Assembly (NCBI GenBank): GCA_945949045.1
Contig: CAMFDG010000011.1
Location: 1 to 57,104, forward strand
Origin: an uncultured Lachnospiraceae bacterium
GTDB taxonomy: Bacteria > Bacillota > Clostridia > Lachnospirales > Lachnospiraceae
Reading direction: 5' to 3'
Length of the DNA stretch: 57,104 nucleotides
In this document: positions 34,415-46,113 of the stretch, one piece after another
Layout: every line of letters starts with the position of its first letter
Position numbering within the stretch: position 1 is the first letter of the stretch
Translations under genes and position numbers: made by a program
Notes under the pieces: generated by a model
Database searches by the model: none
The model's input: only the letters and a program-made list of their open reading frames with translations
What the model was told of the DNA's origin: nothing

Positions 34415-35578
34415 TCAATGCTCATCGAAGGCTTCTTTGATCTTATCCATGACACCTTTCTTTTTGGTGGTCTGGGCACCACCCTCTTTGGTTAAAGAAC
34501 TGCCGGTCAGCTCATCAAAACGACGCAAAGCATCCTTTGCCTCCTTACTCAGTCCTGTCGGTGTAGATACAACCAAAGTTACATAGTGATCTCCCCGCAC
34601 AGCCTTGTTACGGATGGATGGAACACCCTTGCCCTTCAGCCGGATTCTCGTGCCTGTCTGGGTTCCCGGTGCGACTGTGTAAATGATGTCTCCATCCACG
34701 GTCTTAATACGGACATCCCCTCCCAGCGCTGCAACCGCAAAGGAAATCGATGCATTGGAGAAAATATTCATATCCTGACGCTCGAATTCTGTACTTCTGG
34801 ACACGATCACCTCAACCAGAAGGTCACCTCTCGGTCCTCCGTTTTCACCAGGCTCTCCGTAATCCCGGACTCTGACGCACTGTCCATTGTCAATTCCCGC
34901 CGGAATATCTACCGTCTTACGCACCTTCTTTGCCGTATAACCGGTACCACGACACTGCGCACATTTCTCACGCACTACCTTACCGGAACCACCGCACTCC
35001 GGACAGGTCTGGACATTCTGCATCATGCCAAAGAAGGACTGCTGGGAATAAACCACCTTGCCCTTGCCTCCACATTTACTGCAGGTTTCCGGAGAAGTTC
35101 CCGGCTTCGCACCGGTACCGTGGCAGCTGCTGCACTCCTCCCGGTAAGAAAATTCCAATTCCCTGGAACAGCCGTGAATTGCCTCGTCAAAGGTGATCCG
35201 TACGCTGAGACGAACGTTTGCTCCCTTGGATGGTCCGTTGTTTGCGCCTCTTCTCGAGGATCCACCACCGAAAAAGTCACCAAAAATATCACCGAAGATA
35301 TCACTCATATCCATACCGGAAAAATCAAATCCGCCGCCTCCGGCACTGCCGTCAAAGGCCGCATGACCGAACTGATCATACTGACGTCTCTTCTCCGGGT
35401 CACTGAGCACCGCATAGGCCTCCTGCGCCTCCTTGAACTTTTCCTCACATTCCTTATCTCCCGGGTGCATATCCGGATGATACTTCTTGGCAGTCGTACG
35501 GAACGCTTTTTTGATTTCTTCCTCAGTTGCGGTCTTGGAAATTCCCAGGACCTCATAATAATCTCTTTTTTCTGCCAT
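34415..35578 (-). CDS. dnaJ: Chaperone DnaJ
   Basis: An Hsp40 co-chaperone that delivers clients to DnaK and stimulates its ATPase. The 387 residues have the J domain (1-70) with HPD in [11 protein letters not shown] Gly/Phe-rich linker (about 78-115) follows. The four CxxCxGxG zinc repeats ([32 protein letters not shown]; about 150-215) and a C-terminal substrate-binding domain complete it. It is the last core gene of the hrcA operon. The ribosome site AAGGGTATAG before ATG 35578 is modest. Confidence 0.97.
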   Translation of the reverse strand: MAEKRDYYEVLGISKTATEEEIKKAFRTTAKKYHPDMHPGDKECEEKFKEAQEAYAVLSDPEKRRQYDQFGHAAFDGSAGGGGFDFSGMDMSDIFGDIFGDFFGGGSSRRGANNGPSKGANVRLSVRITFDEAIHGCSRELEFSYREECSSCHGTGAKPGTSPETCSKCGGKGKVVYSQQSFFGMMQNVQTCPECGGSGKVVREKCAQCRGTGYTAKKVRKTVDIPAGIDNGQCVRVRDYGEPGENGGPRGDLLVEVIVSRSTEFERQDMNIFSNASISFAVAALGGDVRIKTVDGDIIYTVAPGTQTGTRIRLKGKGVPSIRNKAVRGDHYVTLVVSTPTGLSKEAKDALRRFDELTGSSLTKEGGAQTTKKKGVMDKIKEAFDEH

Positions 35579-35615
35579 AATCTATACCCTTATACTATAT
35601 CCTATACCGCATATA

Positions 35616-35640
35616 GGGTTTCCGGAATCTCCGGAAACCC
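35616..35640 (-). promoter_or_regulatory. Intercistronic hairpin between dnaK and dnaJ
   Basis: Perfect 10-bp stem GGGTTTCCGG (35616-35625) / CCGGAAACCC (35631-35640), loop of 5, with no T-run on either side. It is therefore unlikely to be a full terminator. An mRNA processing or 3'-stabilising hairpin that keeps dnaK message above dnaJ is a plausible role (inference). Confidence 0.6.
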
Positions 35641-35671
35641 CATTTGCTTTACATTCGTGTCTTTCCTATCC

Positions 35672-37585
<1,914 letters not shown>

Positions 37586-37661
37586 CTATAAAAATAATAT
37601 CATTAAAATCTTGAAATGCTATCTATATTTAACCATTCCTTTCGGAGCGGATAAATGCCAG

Positions 37662-38378
37662 CTATTCCTTAGCGACGGCTACCATACTGTGTCTTACGAC
37701 CGTATCCTTATACATGTAGCCTTTTTGAAGCTCCTGGGCCACAACCCCCGGTTCATACTCTTCGCTCTCCACCTGCATCACTGCATTGTGAAGCTCCGGA
37801 TTGAATTCCTCCCCCACAGCCTCAATGGCTTTCACGCCGATGGAATCAAATTCCTGCATCAGCTGCTTGTAGACCTTATCCATACCGGTAACAAAAGCAT
37901 CCTCCTTCTGTTCCTCCGGAACAGCTGCCAGTCCTCTCTCAAAATTATCCACGATAGGAAGGACCTTCTCGATAATCGTTCTGGCTCCCATATCAAACAT
38001 CTGAGATTTTTCCTTCTCGGTACGCTTTCTGAAGTTGTCAAACTCGGCCATCTGGCGTCGGAGCTTATCGTTTAACTCTTCGATCTGCTCATCCTTTTTG
38101 TCCTTTTTCTTTTTCTTTCCGAAAAAGCCATCCTTCTTTTCTTTGGACTCCTCTTTCGCCTCCGCCTGATCTGTTTCGGTATCCTTCCCGGCCTCTGTTT
38201 CTGCGTCTTTCTCTGTTTCTGCGTCTTCCTCTGTCTCTGAGGAAGTCTCGGCCGCTTCCTTTGCTTCCCCGGTATCTTTTTCTTCCGTCACTTCATTTTC
38301 GCTCGTTGTTTCTTCGGAAGCCGTCTCTTCCGCCTCCGGAGTCTTTATTTCCTTTTCTTCTTCACTGGTATATGTCAT
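37662..38378 (-). CDS. grpE: Nucleotide exchange factor GrpE
   Basis: Releases ADP from DnaK. In 238 residues, the first ~85 are an extremely acidic, low-complexity Glu/Thr/Ser extension (repeated ETEKDAETEAGKD-type segments). A basic patch FFGKKKKKDKKD follows. The canonical long helix (QIEELNDKLRRQMAEFDNFRKRTEKEK) and beta domain (VGEEFNPELHNAVMQVESEEYEPGVV) complete it. The core is normal; the acidic head is longer than in most GrpE proteins. ATG 38378 with AAGGTGGAGCAT upstream is preferred to a TTG at 38396. It starts 15 nt after the hrcA stop. Confidence 0.96.
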   Translation of the reverse strand: MTYTSEEEKEIKTPEAEETASEETTSENEVTEEKDTGEAKEAAETSSETEEDAETEKDAETEAGKDTETDQAEAKEESKEKKDGFFGKKKKKDKKDEQIEELNDKLRRQMAEFDNFRKRTEKEKSQMFDMGARTIIEKVLPIVDNFERGLAAVPEEQKEDAFVTGMDKVYKQLMQEFDSIGVKAIEAVGEEFNPELHNAVMQVESEEYEPGVVAQELQKGYMYKDTVVRHSMVAVAKE

Positions 38379-38392
38379 ATGCTCCACCTTTC

Positions 38393-39457
38393 TCAAGAAT
38401 CTCCTTTCTCTTTCTCAAATATTCCATCCAGCTGGGACTTCAGATTCTTTAGATTATCTACAACATTTTCGTAATCCATACGCTTCGGTCCCACAATTCC
38501 GATGGTTCCCTTCACGCCGTCCCCCAGATCATAGGTTGCCGTCACGATACTGCAATCCTTCATGGTCTGAACCGGAGCCTCATTACCGATATAAACCTGA
38601 ATGCCGTTTCCCTTGCTTTCCTGATCCTCGGAAAGGGATTCTGTCACCAGATTCACCAGCTCATCCTTCTCTTCAAAGGTAGACAGAAGATTTGCTGCAC
38701 TTTCAGAATCGGAAAGCTCCGGATACTTGAGAATGTTTGTGGCACCACTGGTGTAGATCTGAAGATCCTCATTCTCCGAAAGTGTCTGTGCAAGGGTATC
38801 CAGCACATCACTGACGATGGTACTGTGAATACCCGCCTGCTCCTTGAGCTTTGCAATGGTCCCAAGATTGATTTCCTGTAAGGACAGACCGTTTAATGCA
38901 GTATTCAAAAGAATATTGAGCTTTAAAATCGTCTCGTTGTCAAGAGTCTCCTCAACATCAATCATCTGGTTTTTCACAATATTGCTGTTCATCACGATAA
39001 CTGCAAGAACATGCTTATCATCTACATTGGACAGCTGAATGAATTTAATCTTGTTGGTGTTATATGCAGGCGCCGATACAAGGGTTGCATAATTGGTATT
39101 GTTGGCCAGCATCTTCGCCACCTGCTTTAGGACCTGATCCATCTTCTGGGTCTTCTCAATGACGAATTCCTTCATCTCCCTGACCTCGCGGTCCTTCTCC
39201 TGCATCAGATGATCCACATAAAACCGGTAGCCTTTGTCCGAAGGAATCCGTCCCGCAGAGGTATGCGGCTGAACGATATATCCAAGTTCCTCCAAATCGG
39301 ACATCTCATTGCGGATGGTGGCGGAACTTAAGTTCAAATCCGTATACTTGGAAATGGTACGGGATCCTACCGGCTCACCGGTGGCTAAGTAATTGCGGAT
39401 GATTGCATCCAATATCTTAACTTTTCTCTCGTCTAACTCTTCCTTCTCGTTCTCCAT
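38393..39457 (-). CDS. hrcA: Heat-inducible transcription repressor HrcA
   Basis: Represses class I heat-shock genes by binding CIRCE; GroEL is needed for its active fold. The 354 residues have an N-terminal winged helix (about 8-75: ERKVKILDAIIRNYLATGEPVGSRTISKYT, then LSSATIRNEMSDLEELGYI and HTSAGRIPSDKGYR). A GAF-like dimerisation/effector domain ends with IGIVGPKRMDYENVV. ATG 39457 with GTAGGAGAATTACGA upstream is preferred to the Met at 39481. It is the first gene after a perfect CIRCE element, so it is autoregulated. Confidence 0.97.
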   Translation of the reverse strand: MENEKEELDERKVKILDAIIRNYLATGEPVGSRTISKYTDLNLSSATIRNEMSDLEELGYIVQPHTSAGRIPSDKGYRFYVDHLMQEKDREVREMKEFVIEKTQKMDQVLKQVAKMLANNTNYATLVSAPAYNTNKIKFIQLSNVDDKHVLAVIVMNSNIVKNQMIDVEETLDNETILKLNILLNTALNGLSLQEINLGTIAKLKEQAGIHSTIVSDVLDTLAQTLSENEDLQIYTSGATNILKYPELSDSESAANLLSTFEEKDELVNLVTESLSEDQESKGNGIQVYIGNEAPVQTMKDCSIVTATYDLGDGVKGTIGIVGPKRMDYENVVDNLKNLKSQLDGIFEKEKGDS

Positions 39458-39521
39458 TCGTAATTCTCCTACCATGTACAAGGTCTGCAGTCAACTGCAT
39501 CCATGCACTCCCTTAAGGTTG

Positions 39522-39548
39522 TTAGCACTCATTTATTTAGAGTGCTAA
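39522..39548 (-). promoter_or_regulatory. CIRCE operator (HrcA binding site)
   Basis: A perfect match to the CIRCE consensus: TTAGCACTC (39522-39530), 9-bp spacer, GAGTGCTAA (39540-39548). It lies just downstream of the hrcA promoter -10, around the transcription start and in the leader, the standard position for repression. Confidence 0.98.
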
Positions 39549-39563
39549 TATCGTTCTGCTAAT

Positions 39564-39592
39564 AAAATAGCACCAAGACGTTTTCTTGTCAA
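39564..39592 (-). promoter_or_regulatory. Promoter of the hrcA-grpE-dnaK-dnaJ operon
   Basis: Minus-strand TTGACA (39587-39592), 17 bp, TATTTT (39564-39569). The A/T tracts at about 39606-39628 upstream of the -35 resemble an UP element. Confidence 0.85.
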
Positions 39593-39596
39593 CACC

Positions 39597-39626
39597 TTGA
39601 TGCTGTTTTTATATTTTTTTTATAAA
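39597..39626 (+). promoter_or_regulatory. Possible plus-strand promoter toward the foldback element
   Basis: TTGATG (39597-39602), 18-bp T-rich spacer, TATAAA (39621-39626). It would start transcription around 39633, about 45 nt before the foldback element, and lies back-to-back with the hrcA promoter. The AT-rich context makes chance matches likely, and this stretch also serves as the hrcA upstream region. Confidence 0.3.
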
Positions 39627-39676
39627 ACTTCTACACGGATTTTTCAGATATCGGTTTTCGGCGCCTGGTTTATACA

Positions 39677-40014
39677 CATTCGACAGCCGGACACTTCCAC
39701 AGTGGCGTTCGGCTACGGCATACACTCTCATGATTCCTGCACCTAGTGCGAGTAAATGCCTCCATCCACAGAGTTTATCAGGCACGGGAAATACAAACGC
39801 GCTACGCTTGAACGTGTATTTCCCGTGCCCACTTTAAATGTGACAGGTTTTCATGGAAAACCTGTCATGTAGCGTCGGCCCATTTGCCGAAGGCAAATTT
39901 TGCATGGGCCGATGTTCAATTTGTGGATGAAGGCATTAACTCGCACACGGTTCGGAATAAATCGAGCGTCTGCCGTGGCCGAACGCCACTGTGGAAGTGT
40001 CCGGCTGTCGAATG
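39677..40014. repeat. 338-bp multibranched foldback (inverted-repeat) element
   Basis: This fills most of the 585-bp gap between hemW and hrcA, the only gene-free stretch over 300 bases. Outer arms 39677-39720 and 39971-40014 are 44-nt inverted repeats with one non-Watson-Crick pair (39714/39977, T.G). After a 25/24-nt weakly paired region, a second stem pairs 39746-39770 with 39922-39946 (two mismatches). Inside lie three hairpins. The first is 39781-39795/39815-39829 (15 bp, perfect). The second is 39841-39851/39857-39867 (11 bp, perfect). The third is 39875-39883/39904-39912 with an inner TTGCC/GGCAA. It encodes no protein and I found no target-site duplication. It could be a structured RNA, a MITE-like element or a termination block behind hemW. 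Confidence 0.9.
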
Positions 40015-40042
40015 AACTCCAATCTGCAAATAGCTCCGAAAT

Positions 40043-41290
40043 TCAAAACAGGAACTTTGCCATCACATAATTTCCCAGATCCATTCCACGATCGGTTAGT
40101 GCAATCCTGCCCTCCCGCATTACGATCATTTCCTGACGCTTCAGCTTTTCCAGCACCTCCAGGTAAACCGCCTCGATGGGTACTCCGAAATTATTTTCAA
40201 AATCGTCTCTTTTTACGCCCTCGTTCATGCGAAGACCCAGGAACATGAATTCCTCCATCTGCTCTTTCCGCCCGATGATATCGGCAGACACATGCAGATT
40301 GCTGCCAAAGAAATCACCCTCCGGCTGTGCGCTGTCCTGTTCCCCTGCAAAGGCCTCCGGCAAAAGAAGCTGCAGCTTCCCGCAGAGTTCCATATACTCA
40401 TAGAGTTCTCTGGTGTTGGAATAACGGACGTTCTCAATCAGAGAAGCCGCCCCCAGCCCCAGCCCTAAATAATTTTCTCTGGTCCAATAGCCGATATTAT
40501 GCCGGCATGCATATCCCGGCTTTGCGAAATTGGAGATCTCATACTGCTCATATCCGGCATTTCGCAGAATATCCTGGGTGGCTTTGGTGATCCGGTACAT
40601 TTCGTCCTCATTGGGCAGAATCTCCGTGCGAATGCCCGCCTGCTGGGCCACAGCGTCAAACTTATATTTTTCATAAAAAGGGGTACCCTTTTCCACGATC
40701 AGAGTATAGCAGGAAACATGCTCCGGCTTCAGTCTGACCACCTGTTGCAGCGTATCCATGAATATTTCCAGCGTCTGACGGGGAAGCCCGCTGATCAGAT
40801 CCACATTGAGATTAGAAAACCCCGCATCCCTTGCCAGACTGTATGTCTTCAAAAACTGCTCATAGGTATGAATCCTCCCAAGGATCTTCAGTTCCTCATT
40901 GTGCACCGACTGCAGGCCGATGGAAAGACGGTTGATCCCTGCCTTCCGATAAGCGGCCAGCTTGTCCGCCTTCACCGTTCCCGGATTGCATTCCAGAGTA
41001 ACCTCCGCATCCGGCAGCACATGGAAGCTGGAAAACACCTGCTCCATGACAGCAGTGATCATCTCCGAATCCAGCCAGCTTGGTGTTCCTCCTCCGATGT
41101 AAATGGTGGGAACCACATACTCCCCCATCTTTTCTCCATAAAAACGGATTTCCTGCAGCAGCGCATGGATATACTGTATCTGCGTTCTGCTGTCTCCCGG
41201 AAAGGAGAGGAAATCACAGTAATCACATTTTTTGACACAGAAAGGTGTATGGATATATAGTTCCAGATTTTTGTTTTTCTTTACCGTCAC
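40043..41290 (-). CDS. hemW: Radical SAM heme chaperone HemW
   Basis: HemW binds heme and a 4Fe-4S cluster and is thought to insert heme into respiratory proteins. It was long misannotated as coproporphyrinogen oxidase. About 415 residues carry LYIHTPFCVKKCDYCDF with the CxxxCxxC cluster motif, then IYIGGGTPSWL and GINRLSIGLQSVHNEELK. A C-terminal HemW-type winged region begins near 330 (EEFMFLGLRMNEGV). I place the start at GTG 41290 because GAGGA lies 8 nt before it; an ATG at 41305 overlaps lepA by 11 nt and has no ribosome site. lepA-hemW is a conserved order. The foldback element begins 29 nt after the stop. Confidence 0.93.
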   Translation of the reverse strand: MTVKKNKNLELYIHTPFCVKKCDYCDFLSFPGDSRTQIQYIHALLQEIRFYGEKMGEYVVPTIYIGGGTPSWLDSEMITAVMEQVFSSFHVLPDAEVTLECNPGTVKADKLAAYRKAGINRLSIGLQSVHNEELKILGRIHTYEQFLKTYSLARDAGFSNLNVDLISGLPRQTLEIFMDTLQQVVRLKPEHVSCYTLIVEKGTPFYEKYKFDAVAQQAGIRTEILPNEDEMYRITKATQDILRNAGYEQYEISNFAKPGYACRHNIGYWTRENYLGLGLGAASLIENVRYSNTRELYEYMELCGKLQLLLPEAFAGEQDSAQPEGDFFGSNLHVSADIIGRKEQMEEFMFLGLRMNEGVKRDDFENNFGVPIEAVYLEVLEKLKRQEMIVMREGRIALTDRGMDLGNYVMAKFLF

Positions 41291-41294
41291 TTCG

Positions 41295-43106
41295 TTAGTC
41301 CTCATCCAGTTTCAGTACACTCATAAACGCCTCCTGCGGAACCTCTACGGTTCCCACCTGACGCATTCTCTTCTTTCCTTCCTTCTGCTTCTCCAACAGC
41401 TTCTTCTTTCGGGAAATATCTCCGCCATAGCACTTGGCCAGCACATCCTTGCGCAGTGCCTTTACCGTCTCTCTTGCAATCACCTTTCCGTTCACCGCTG
41501 CCTGAATCGGGATCTCAAAAAGCTGTCTTGGAATTTCCTTTTTCAGCTTCTCGCACATCTTACGGCCTCTGTCATAAGCGCCATCTTTAAATACGATAAA
41601 GGACAGGGCATCCACCATCTCCTTGTTGATGAGAATATCCAGTTTCACAAGCTCCGAGCGGACATACCCCTTCATCTCGTAATCGAAGGAGGCGTATCCT
41701 CTGGAACGGGACTTTAAAGCATCAAAAAAGTCATAGATGATCTCATTGAGCGGAAGGTCATACTTGATCACTGCACGGGTGGCTTCAATATAATCCATGC
41801 TGATATAGATGCCCCGGCGCTCCTGACACAGCTTCATGATGGCTCCTACATACTCGCTTGTCACCATAATCTCCGCGGAGACAAAGGGTTCTTCCATATA
41901 TTCGATCTCAGACGGATCCGGCAGGTTTGAGGGATTGGTCAGATCCATAACCTCCCCATTGGTCTTATGCACCTTATAAATTACGCCCGGTGCTGTGGTC
42001 ACCAGATCCAGATTGAATTCACGCTCCAGCCGCTCCTGAATAATCTCCAGGTGTAAAAGTCCAAGGAATCCGCAGCGGAAACCAAAGCCCAGAGCCAGAG
42101 AGGTCTCCGGCTCATACTGGAGAGAGGCGTCGTTGATCTGCAGCTTCTCCAATGCATCCCTTAAATCCGGATATTTGGCACTGTCTGCCGGATACATGCC
42201 GCAGTAAACCATAGGGTTGACCTTCTTATAGCCCGGCAGCGGCTCCGCACAGGGACGGTCCACAGCAGTCACCGTATCACCCACACGGGTATCCCTTACA
42301 TTTTTAATGCTGGCCGCAATGTATCCGACCATACCGGCAGAAAGTTCATCACAGGGAATAAACTGGCCTGCGCCGAAATATCCCACCTCTGTCACCAGGT
42401 CCTCAGCCCCTGTAGCCATCATACGAATCCTGGTGCCGACTTTCACCGAGCCCTCTTTGATCCGGCAAAAGACAATCACACCCTTGTAGGAATCGTACAG
42501 GGCATCAAAAATCAGCGCTTTTAAGGGAGCTTTCGGATCTCCCGCTGGCGCCGGAATTCTGGTTACGATCTGTTCCAGCACCTCATCAATATTCAGTCCT
42601 GTCTTGGCAGAGATTCTGGGTGCATCCATGGCCTCAATGCCGATCACATCCTCGATCTCCTGCGCCACCTCCTCCGGTCTTGCGCTGGGAAGATCGATCT
42701 TATTGATCACCGGAAGTACATCCAGATCATGATCCATGGCAAGATATACATTGGCCAGAGTCTGGGCCTCCACGCCCTGTGCCGCATCCACAACAAGAAT
42801 AGCTCCGTCACAGGCTGCAAGGCTTCTGGAAACCTCATAGTTAAAGTCCACATGTCCCGGCGTATCGATCAGGTTAAAGATATACTCCTGTCCGTCCTTC
42901 GCGTTATAAATGATACGGACAGCCTGGGACTTGATGGTGATCCCCCTCTCCCTTTCCAGATCCATATTGTCTAACACCTGGGCCTGCATCTCACGGCTGG
43001 TGAGGGTGCCGGTCTTCTCAATGATCCGGTCCGCCAGGGTAGACTTGCCGTGATCAATATGGGCAATGATACAAAAGTTACGAATTTTGCTCTGGTCAAT
43101 TGACAT
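41295..43106 (-). CDS. lepA: Elongation factor 4 (LepA)
   Basis: A ribosome-binding GTPase implicated in back-translocation and in initiation and assembly of the 30S subunit. The 603 residues show G1 AHIDHGKST (about 16-24), [11 protein letters not shown] (switch I), DTPGHVDF and NKIDLP. EF-G-like domains II, III and V follow, and the unique LepA C-terminal domain ends [26 protein letters not shown]. The gene is complete. A good promoter lies between it and the end of add, so lepA-hemW is a separate transcript. Confidence 0.98.
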   Translation of the reverse strand: MSIDQSKIRNFCIIAHIDHGKSTLADRIIEKTGTLTSREMQAQVLDNMDLERERGITIKSQAVRIIYNAKDGQEYIFNLIDTPGHVDFNYEVSRSLAACDGAILVVDAAQGVEAQTLANVYLAMDHDLDVLPVINKIDLPSARPEEVAQEIEDVIGIEAMDAPRISAKTGLNIDEVLEQIVTRIPAPAGDPKAPLKALIFDALYDSYKGVIVFCRIKEGSVKVGTRIRMMATGAEDLVTEVGYFGAGQFIPCDELSAGMVGYIAASIKNVRDTRVGDTVTAVDRPCAEPLPGYKKVNPMVYCGMYPADSAKYPDLRDALEKLQINDASLQYEPETSLALGFGFRCGFLGLLHLEIIQERLEREFNLDLVTTAPGVIYKVHKTNGEVMDLTNPSNLPDPSEIEYMEEPFVSAEIMVTSEYVGAIMKLCQERRGIYISMDYIEATRAVIKYDLPLNEIIYDFFDALKSRSRGYASFDYEMKGYVRSELVKLDILINKEMVDALSFIVFKDGAYDRGRKMCEKLKKEIPRQLFEIPIQAAVNGKVIARETVKALRKDVLAKCYGGDISRKKKLLEKQKEGKKRMRQVGTVEVPQEAFMSVLKLDED

Positions 43107-43143
43107 AATGTTCCTCTTTCTCTCATAAATTTGCAGTGTATCT

Positions 43144-43172
43144 ATTATACAAAATTATCTTTTGTTTTTCAA
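43144..43172 (-). promoter_or_regulatory. Promoter of lepA-hemW
   Basis: Minus-strand TTGAAA (43167-43172), 17 bp, TATAAT (43144-43149), six bases after the add stop codon. Confidence 0.8.
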
Positions 43173-43177
43173 ATCCT

Positions 43178-44185
43178 TTATACTGCAAACATGGATACCC
43201 ACTTGTTCCAAAGCTGCTGTTTCACTTCGTCTCCTGCGAAAACAGACGCCAGTGATGCCATGTAAATCTTTTCACACATGGCTTCCTTAAGCATTCCCGC
43301 ATCGGAAAGACGCATCAGCTCATCCGTGCAGGTGGTACCACTCACGGTCCGGTTATCCGTATTTACAGAAAGAGGAACTCCCGCCTCATAGAACTCCAGG
43401 AAGGGGTATTCCGCCATATTTCTGACGGCTTTCGTCTGAAGATTGCTGGTAGGACAAAGCTCTACGCAAATCTTTTCGTCAGCCAGCAGCTTTTTCAGTT
43501 CCTCGTTCCCACTCATGGCAATTCCATGGCCGATCCGCTTTGCCCCAAGAGCCACGGCCTCCCTGATATTTTCTGCGCTGCCACATTCACCCGCGTGAAT
43601 GGTAAAGGGAAGCTCATATCTTTTCGCAGCAGCAAAGACATCCCTGAAATTGGAAAGGGGATATGCCTTTTCGTCACCGGCAAGATCGCACCCCACCACA
43701 CCGGCATCTAAAAATTCCCTGGCCTCTTTCAGCATCCGGGCATTCGTCTCGGCATCCAGCCCCCGCATGGTACAGACAATGATCCCGGTCAGAATTCCGG
43801 TTTTCTCTCTTGCCTTCTTCAAGCCGGACTCCACACTCTCGATAACCTCCCGAATCGAGAGTCCCTGTTTCGTGGAAAAGGAAGGGGCAAAGCGAACCTC
43901 TATGTAAGCCACATGCTCCTTTGCAGCCGCCAGAGCCAGATCCTCTGCCGCCGCAGAAAGTCCTCTCTTCGTCTGCAGACACCGAAGGGGCAGAGCAAAA
44001 CGCTCCAGATATTCTGCCAGACTCCCACAATTCATGGGGGCCGTCAGCGCACTTTCCAGCTCTTCTTTGGAATACTTCTCTCCCATCTCTTTCAGCAGAC
44101 GTTTCGTAAGCTCCACACTCATGGAGCCGTCCAGATGACAGTGAAGCTCAATTTTGGGAATATTATGTGCAATAAAACGATTCAT
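43178..44185 (-). CDS. add: Adenosine deaminase
   Basis: Deaminates adenosine or deoxyadenosine to inosine or deoxyinosine. The 335-residue TIM barrel has zinc ligands in [10 protein letters not shown] (near 15-20) and the catalytic Glu in TIHAGECGS with IGHG following. A late aspartate lies in [17 protein letters not shown], the variant of the NTDDP motif found in many bacterial members. ATG 44185 is chosen because GGAG lies 6 nt before it; the Met at 44191 touches the ribosome site. The gene starts 23 nt inside the end of deoB and closes the nucleoside operon. Confidence 0.94.
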   Translation of the reverse strand: MNRFIAHNIPKIELHCHLDGSMSVELTKRLLKEMGEKYSKEELESALTAPMNCGSLAEYLERFALPLRCLQTKRGLSAAAEDLALAAAKEHVAYIEVRFAPSFSTKQGLSIREVIESVESGLKKAREKTGILTGIIVCTMRGLDAETNARMLKEAREFLDAGVVGCDLAGDEKAYPLSNFRDVFAAAKRYELPFTIHAGECGSAENIREAVALGAKRIGHGIAMSGNEELKKLLADEKICVELCPTSNLQTKAVRNMAEYPFLEFYEAGVPLSVNTDNRTVSGTTCTDELMRLSDAGMLKEAMCEKIYMASLASVFAGDEVKQQLWNKWVSMFAV

Positions 44186-45389
44186 AGGCATCTCCTTTCG
44201 TCAGCTCCTGTAATATGGAACGGCCGATTATTCCCTCCGGCATATCTATGCCAAAGTTGTCGACAATCGTAGCGCCGATCACTGCAAAGGTATCTGCATC
44301 AAAAAGCCGCCCTCCGGCCTCCATAGATGGCGAATAGGCTAAAAAGGGTACCTGCTCTCTGGTATGATCCGTTCCGGTATAGGTGGGATCATTGCCGTGG
44401 TCTGCAGTGATGATCAAAAGATCCTTCTGCCCCAGAAGAGGGAGCAGTTCTCCAAGCTTCCTGTCAAAGCGCTCGATTTCCTCCCCGTAGCCAACAGGAT
44501 TCCTGCGGTGTCCCCAAAGAGCATCGAAATCCACCAGATTCGTAAAACAAAGCCCCGTGAATTCCCGTCCGGCAATCTCTATGGTCTGCTCCATGCCGTG
44601 AACGCTGCTGTGGGAATGATTACAGGCCGTAATTCCCTCACCATCAAAAATATCACTGATCTTACCTACGGAGATCACGTCATAACCCGCATCCTTTAAA
44701 GCATTCAGTGCCGTGGGCCCGGTGGGCTTTAAAGCGTAATCCCTGCGGTTGCTTGTCCGTACAAACTCTCCCTTTTTCCGACCAACATAAGGTCTTGCAA
44801 TTACCCGGCCCACACGCCACTCATCCTTTAATGTCAGTTCTCTCGCAATCTCGCAGTAATGGTACAATGTCTCAAGTCCCATCGTCTCCTCATTACCGCA
44901 GATCTGCAGAACCGAATCTGCAGAGGTATATACGATCAGTTTTCCCTCATTGATTTCCTGTTCTCCCAGCTCATCCAGAATCGCTGTCCCGCTGGCAGCC
45001 TTATTTCCGATGATCTCACGGCCGCAGCGCTGTTCCAGCTCCCGAATCAGTTCCTCCGGAAAACCATGTTCCGTAAAGGTGATAAAAGGCTTCTTCGTCT
45101 CGATTCCCATCATCTCCCAGTGACCGGTCATCGTGTCTTTGCCGTTGCTGGCCTCACCCATAGCCATAAAACGTCCCAGAGGCTTTTCCACCGCCGCCGC
45201 ATGAGTCAGGGGTTTCAAATTGGCAAGTCCCAGCTTTGTGAGATTGGGTATCGTCAGATGCTCCACAGCCCGGTCTATATGGCCCAGCGTGTCTGCTCCC
45301 GCATCCCCAAAACGGTCTGCATCCGGCATCGCACCAATGCCGAGGGAATCCAGTACGATCACGAAAATTCTGTTGAAATGTCTATCCAT
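44163..45389 (-). CDS. deoB: Phosphopentomutase
   Basis: Interconverts (deoxy)ribose 1-phosphate and 5-phosphate, linking nucleoside phosphorylases to DeoC and the pentose pathway. The 408 residues begin [29 protein letters not shown] with a metal-binding Asp. They contain the phospho-acceptor Thr region [13 protein letters not shown] (near 85) and [22 protein letters not shown] with the C-terminal metal ligands. ATG 45389 has GTGAGGATAACT upstream; the Met at 45413 would add eight residues without a ribosome site. It overlaps deoC by 8 nt and add by 23 nt. Confidence 0.96.
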   Translation of the reverse strand: MDRHFNRIFVIVLDSLGIGAMPDADRFGDAGADTLGHIDRAVEHLTIPNLTKLGLANLKPLTHAAAVEKPLGRFMAMGEASNGKDTMTGHWEMMGIETKKPFITFTEHGFPEELIRELEQRCGREIIGNKAASGTAILDELGEQEINEGKLIVYTSADSVLQICGNEETMGLETLYHYCEIARELTLKDEWRVGRVIARPYVGRKKGEFVRTSNRRDYALKPTGPTALNALKDAGYDVISVGKISDIFDGEGITACNHSHSSVHGMEQTIEIAGREFTGLCFTNLVDFDALWGHRRNPVGYGEEIERFDRKLGELLPLLGQKDLLIITADHGNDPTYTGTDHTREQVPFLAYSPSMEAGGRLFDADTFAVIGATIVDNFGIDMPEGIIGRSILQELTKGDAYESFYCT

Positions 45390-46074
45390 AGTTATCCTCA
45401 CATTTTCTTTCATTGGAACTATTCAATAGTTTGATGATTCGGCTGGTTCCCAGGCGGCTGGCCCCCAGCTTCACAAATTTTTGCGCATCTTCGATGGTGG
45501 AGATTCCTCCGGCCGCTTTGATCTTCACGTCCGGTCCCACATACTTTGCAAAGAGCTCCACGTCGGAAAAAGTGGCACCGGCTGTGGAAAAACCGGTGGA
45601 GGTCTTGATAAAATCCGCCCCAGCCTCTGTCACCAGTTCACACATTTTGATTTTTTCCTCATCGGTCAGAAGGCAGGTCTCAATGATTACCTTCAGGATA
45701 CGTCCCTGACAGGCTTTTTTGATCTGTCTTATCTCCTCCAGCACATAGGCATCATTTCCCGCCTTCAGCATCCCGATATTGATGACCATATCAATTTCGT
45801 CGGCACCATTTCTGACGGCATCCTCTGTCTCAAAGACCTTCACCGCCGTGGTGGTATTGCCGTTCGGAAAACCAATGACGGTGCAGACTTTCATCCGCTC
45901 CTCCACGTACTCCTTTGCCCGCTTCACGTAGCAGGGCGGAATACACACGGACGCCGTGCCATAACGAATGGCTTCATCACACAAGGCTCTGATTTCGTCC
46001 CAGGAAGCAGTCTGCAAAAGCAGCGTGTGGTCCACCATTCCCAGCAGTTCCTTCATCTTTTGATCTAAATGCAT
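45382..46074 (-). CDS. deoC: Deoxyribose-phosphate aldolase
   Basis: Splits deoxyribose 5-phosphate to acetaldehyde and glyceraldehyde 3-phosphate. The 230 residues form a class I aldolase TIM barrel with the Schiff-base Lys in [14 protein letters not shown] (near 157), a second Lys in [10 protein letters not shown], and the N-terminal DHTLL motif. It completes deoxynucleoside catabolism with deoB next to it. ATG 46074 follows GAGGGAGAAAAAT. Confidence 0.97.
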   Translation of the reverse strand: MHLDQKMKELLGMVDHTLLLQTASWDEIRALCDEAIRYGTASVCIPPCYVKRAKEYVEERMKVCTVIGFPNGNTTTAVKVFETEDAVRNGADEIDMVINIGMLKAGNDAYVLEEIRQIKKACQGRILKVIIETCLLTDEEKIKMCELVTEAGADFIKTSTGFSTAGATFSDVELFAKYVGPDVKIKAAGGISTIEDAQKFVKLGASRLGTSRIIKLLNSSNERKCEDNYG

Positions 46075-46113
46075 ATTTTTCTCCCTCTTCCCTGATTATT
46101 CCGTATACCTCAG

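Noticed and set aside
39677-40014. Retron or IS200/IS605-type reading of the foldback element
   Set aside because: A retron needs an adjacent reverse transcriptase and IS605 ends need TnpA or TnpB; neighbours are hemW and hrcA only. No transposase remnant or clear target duplication was found.
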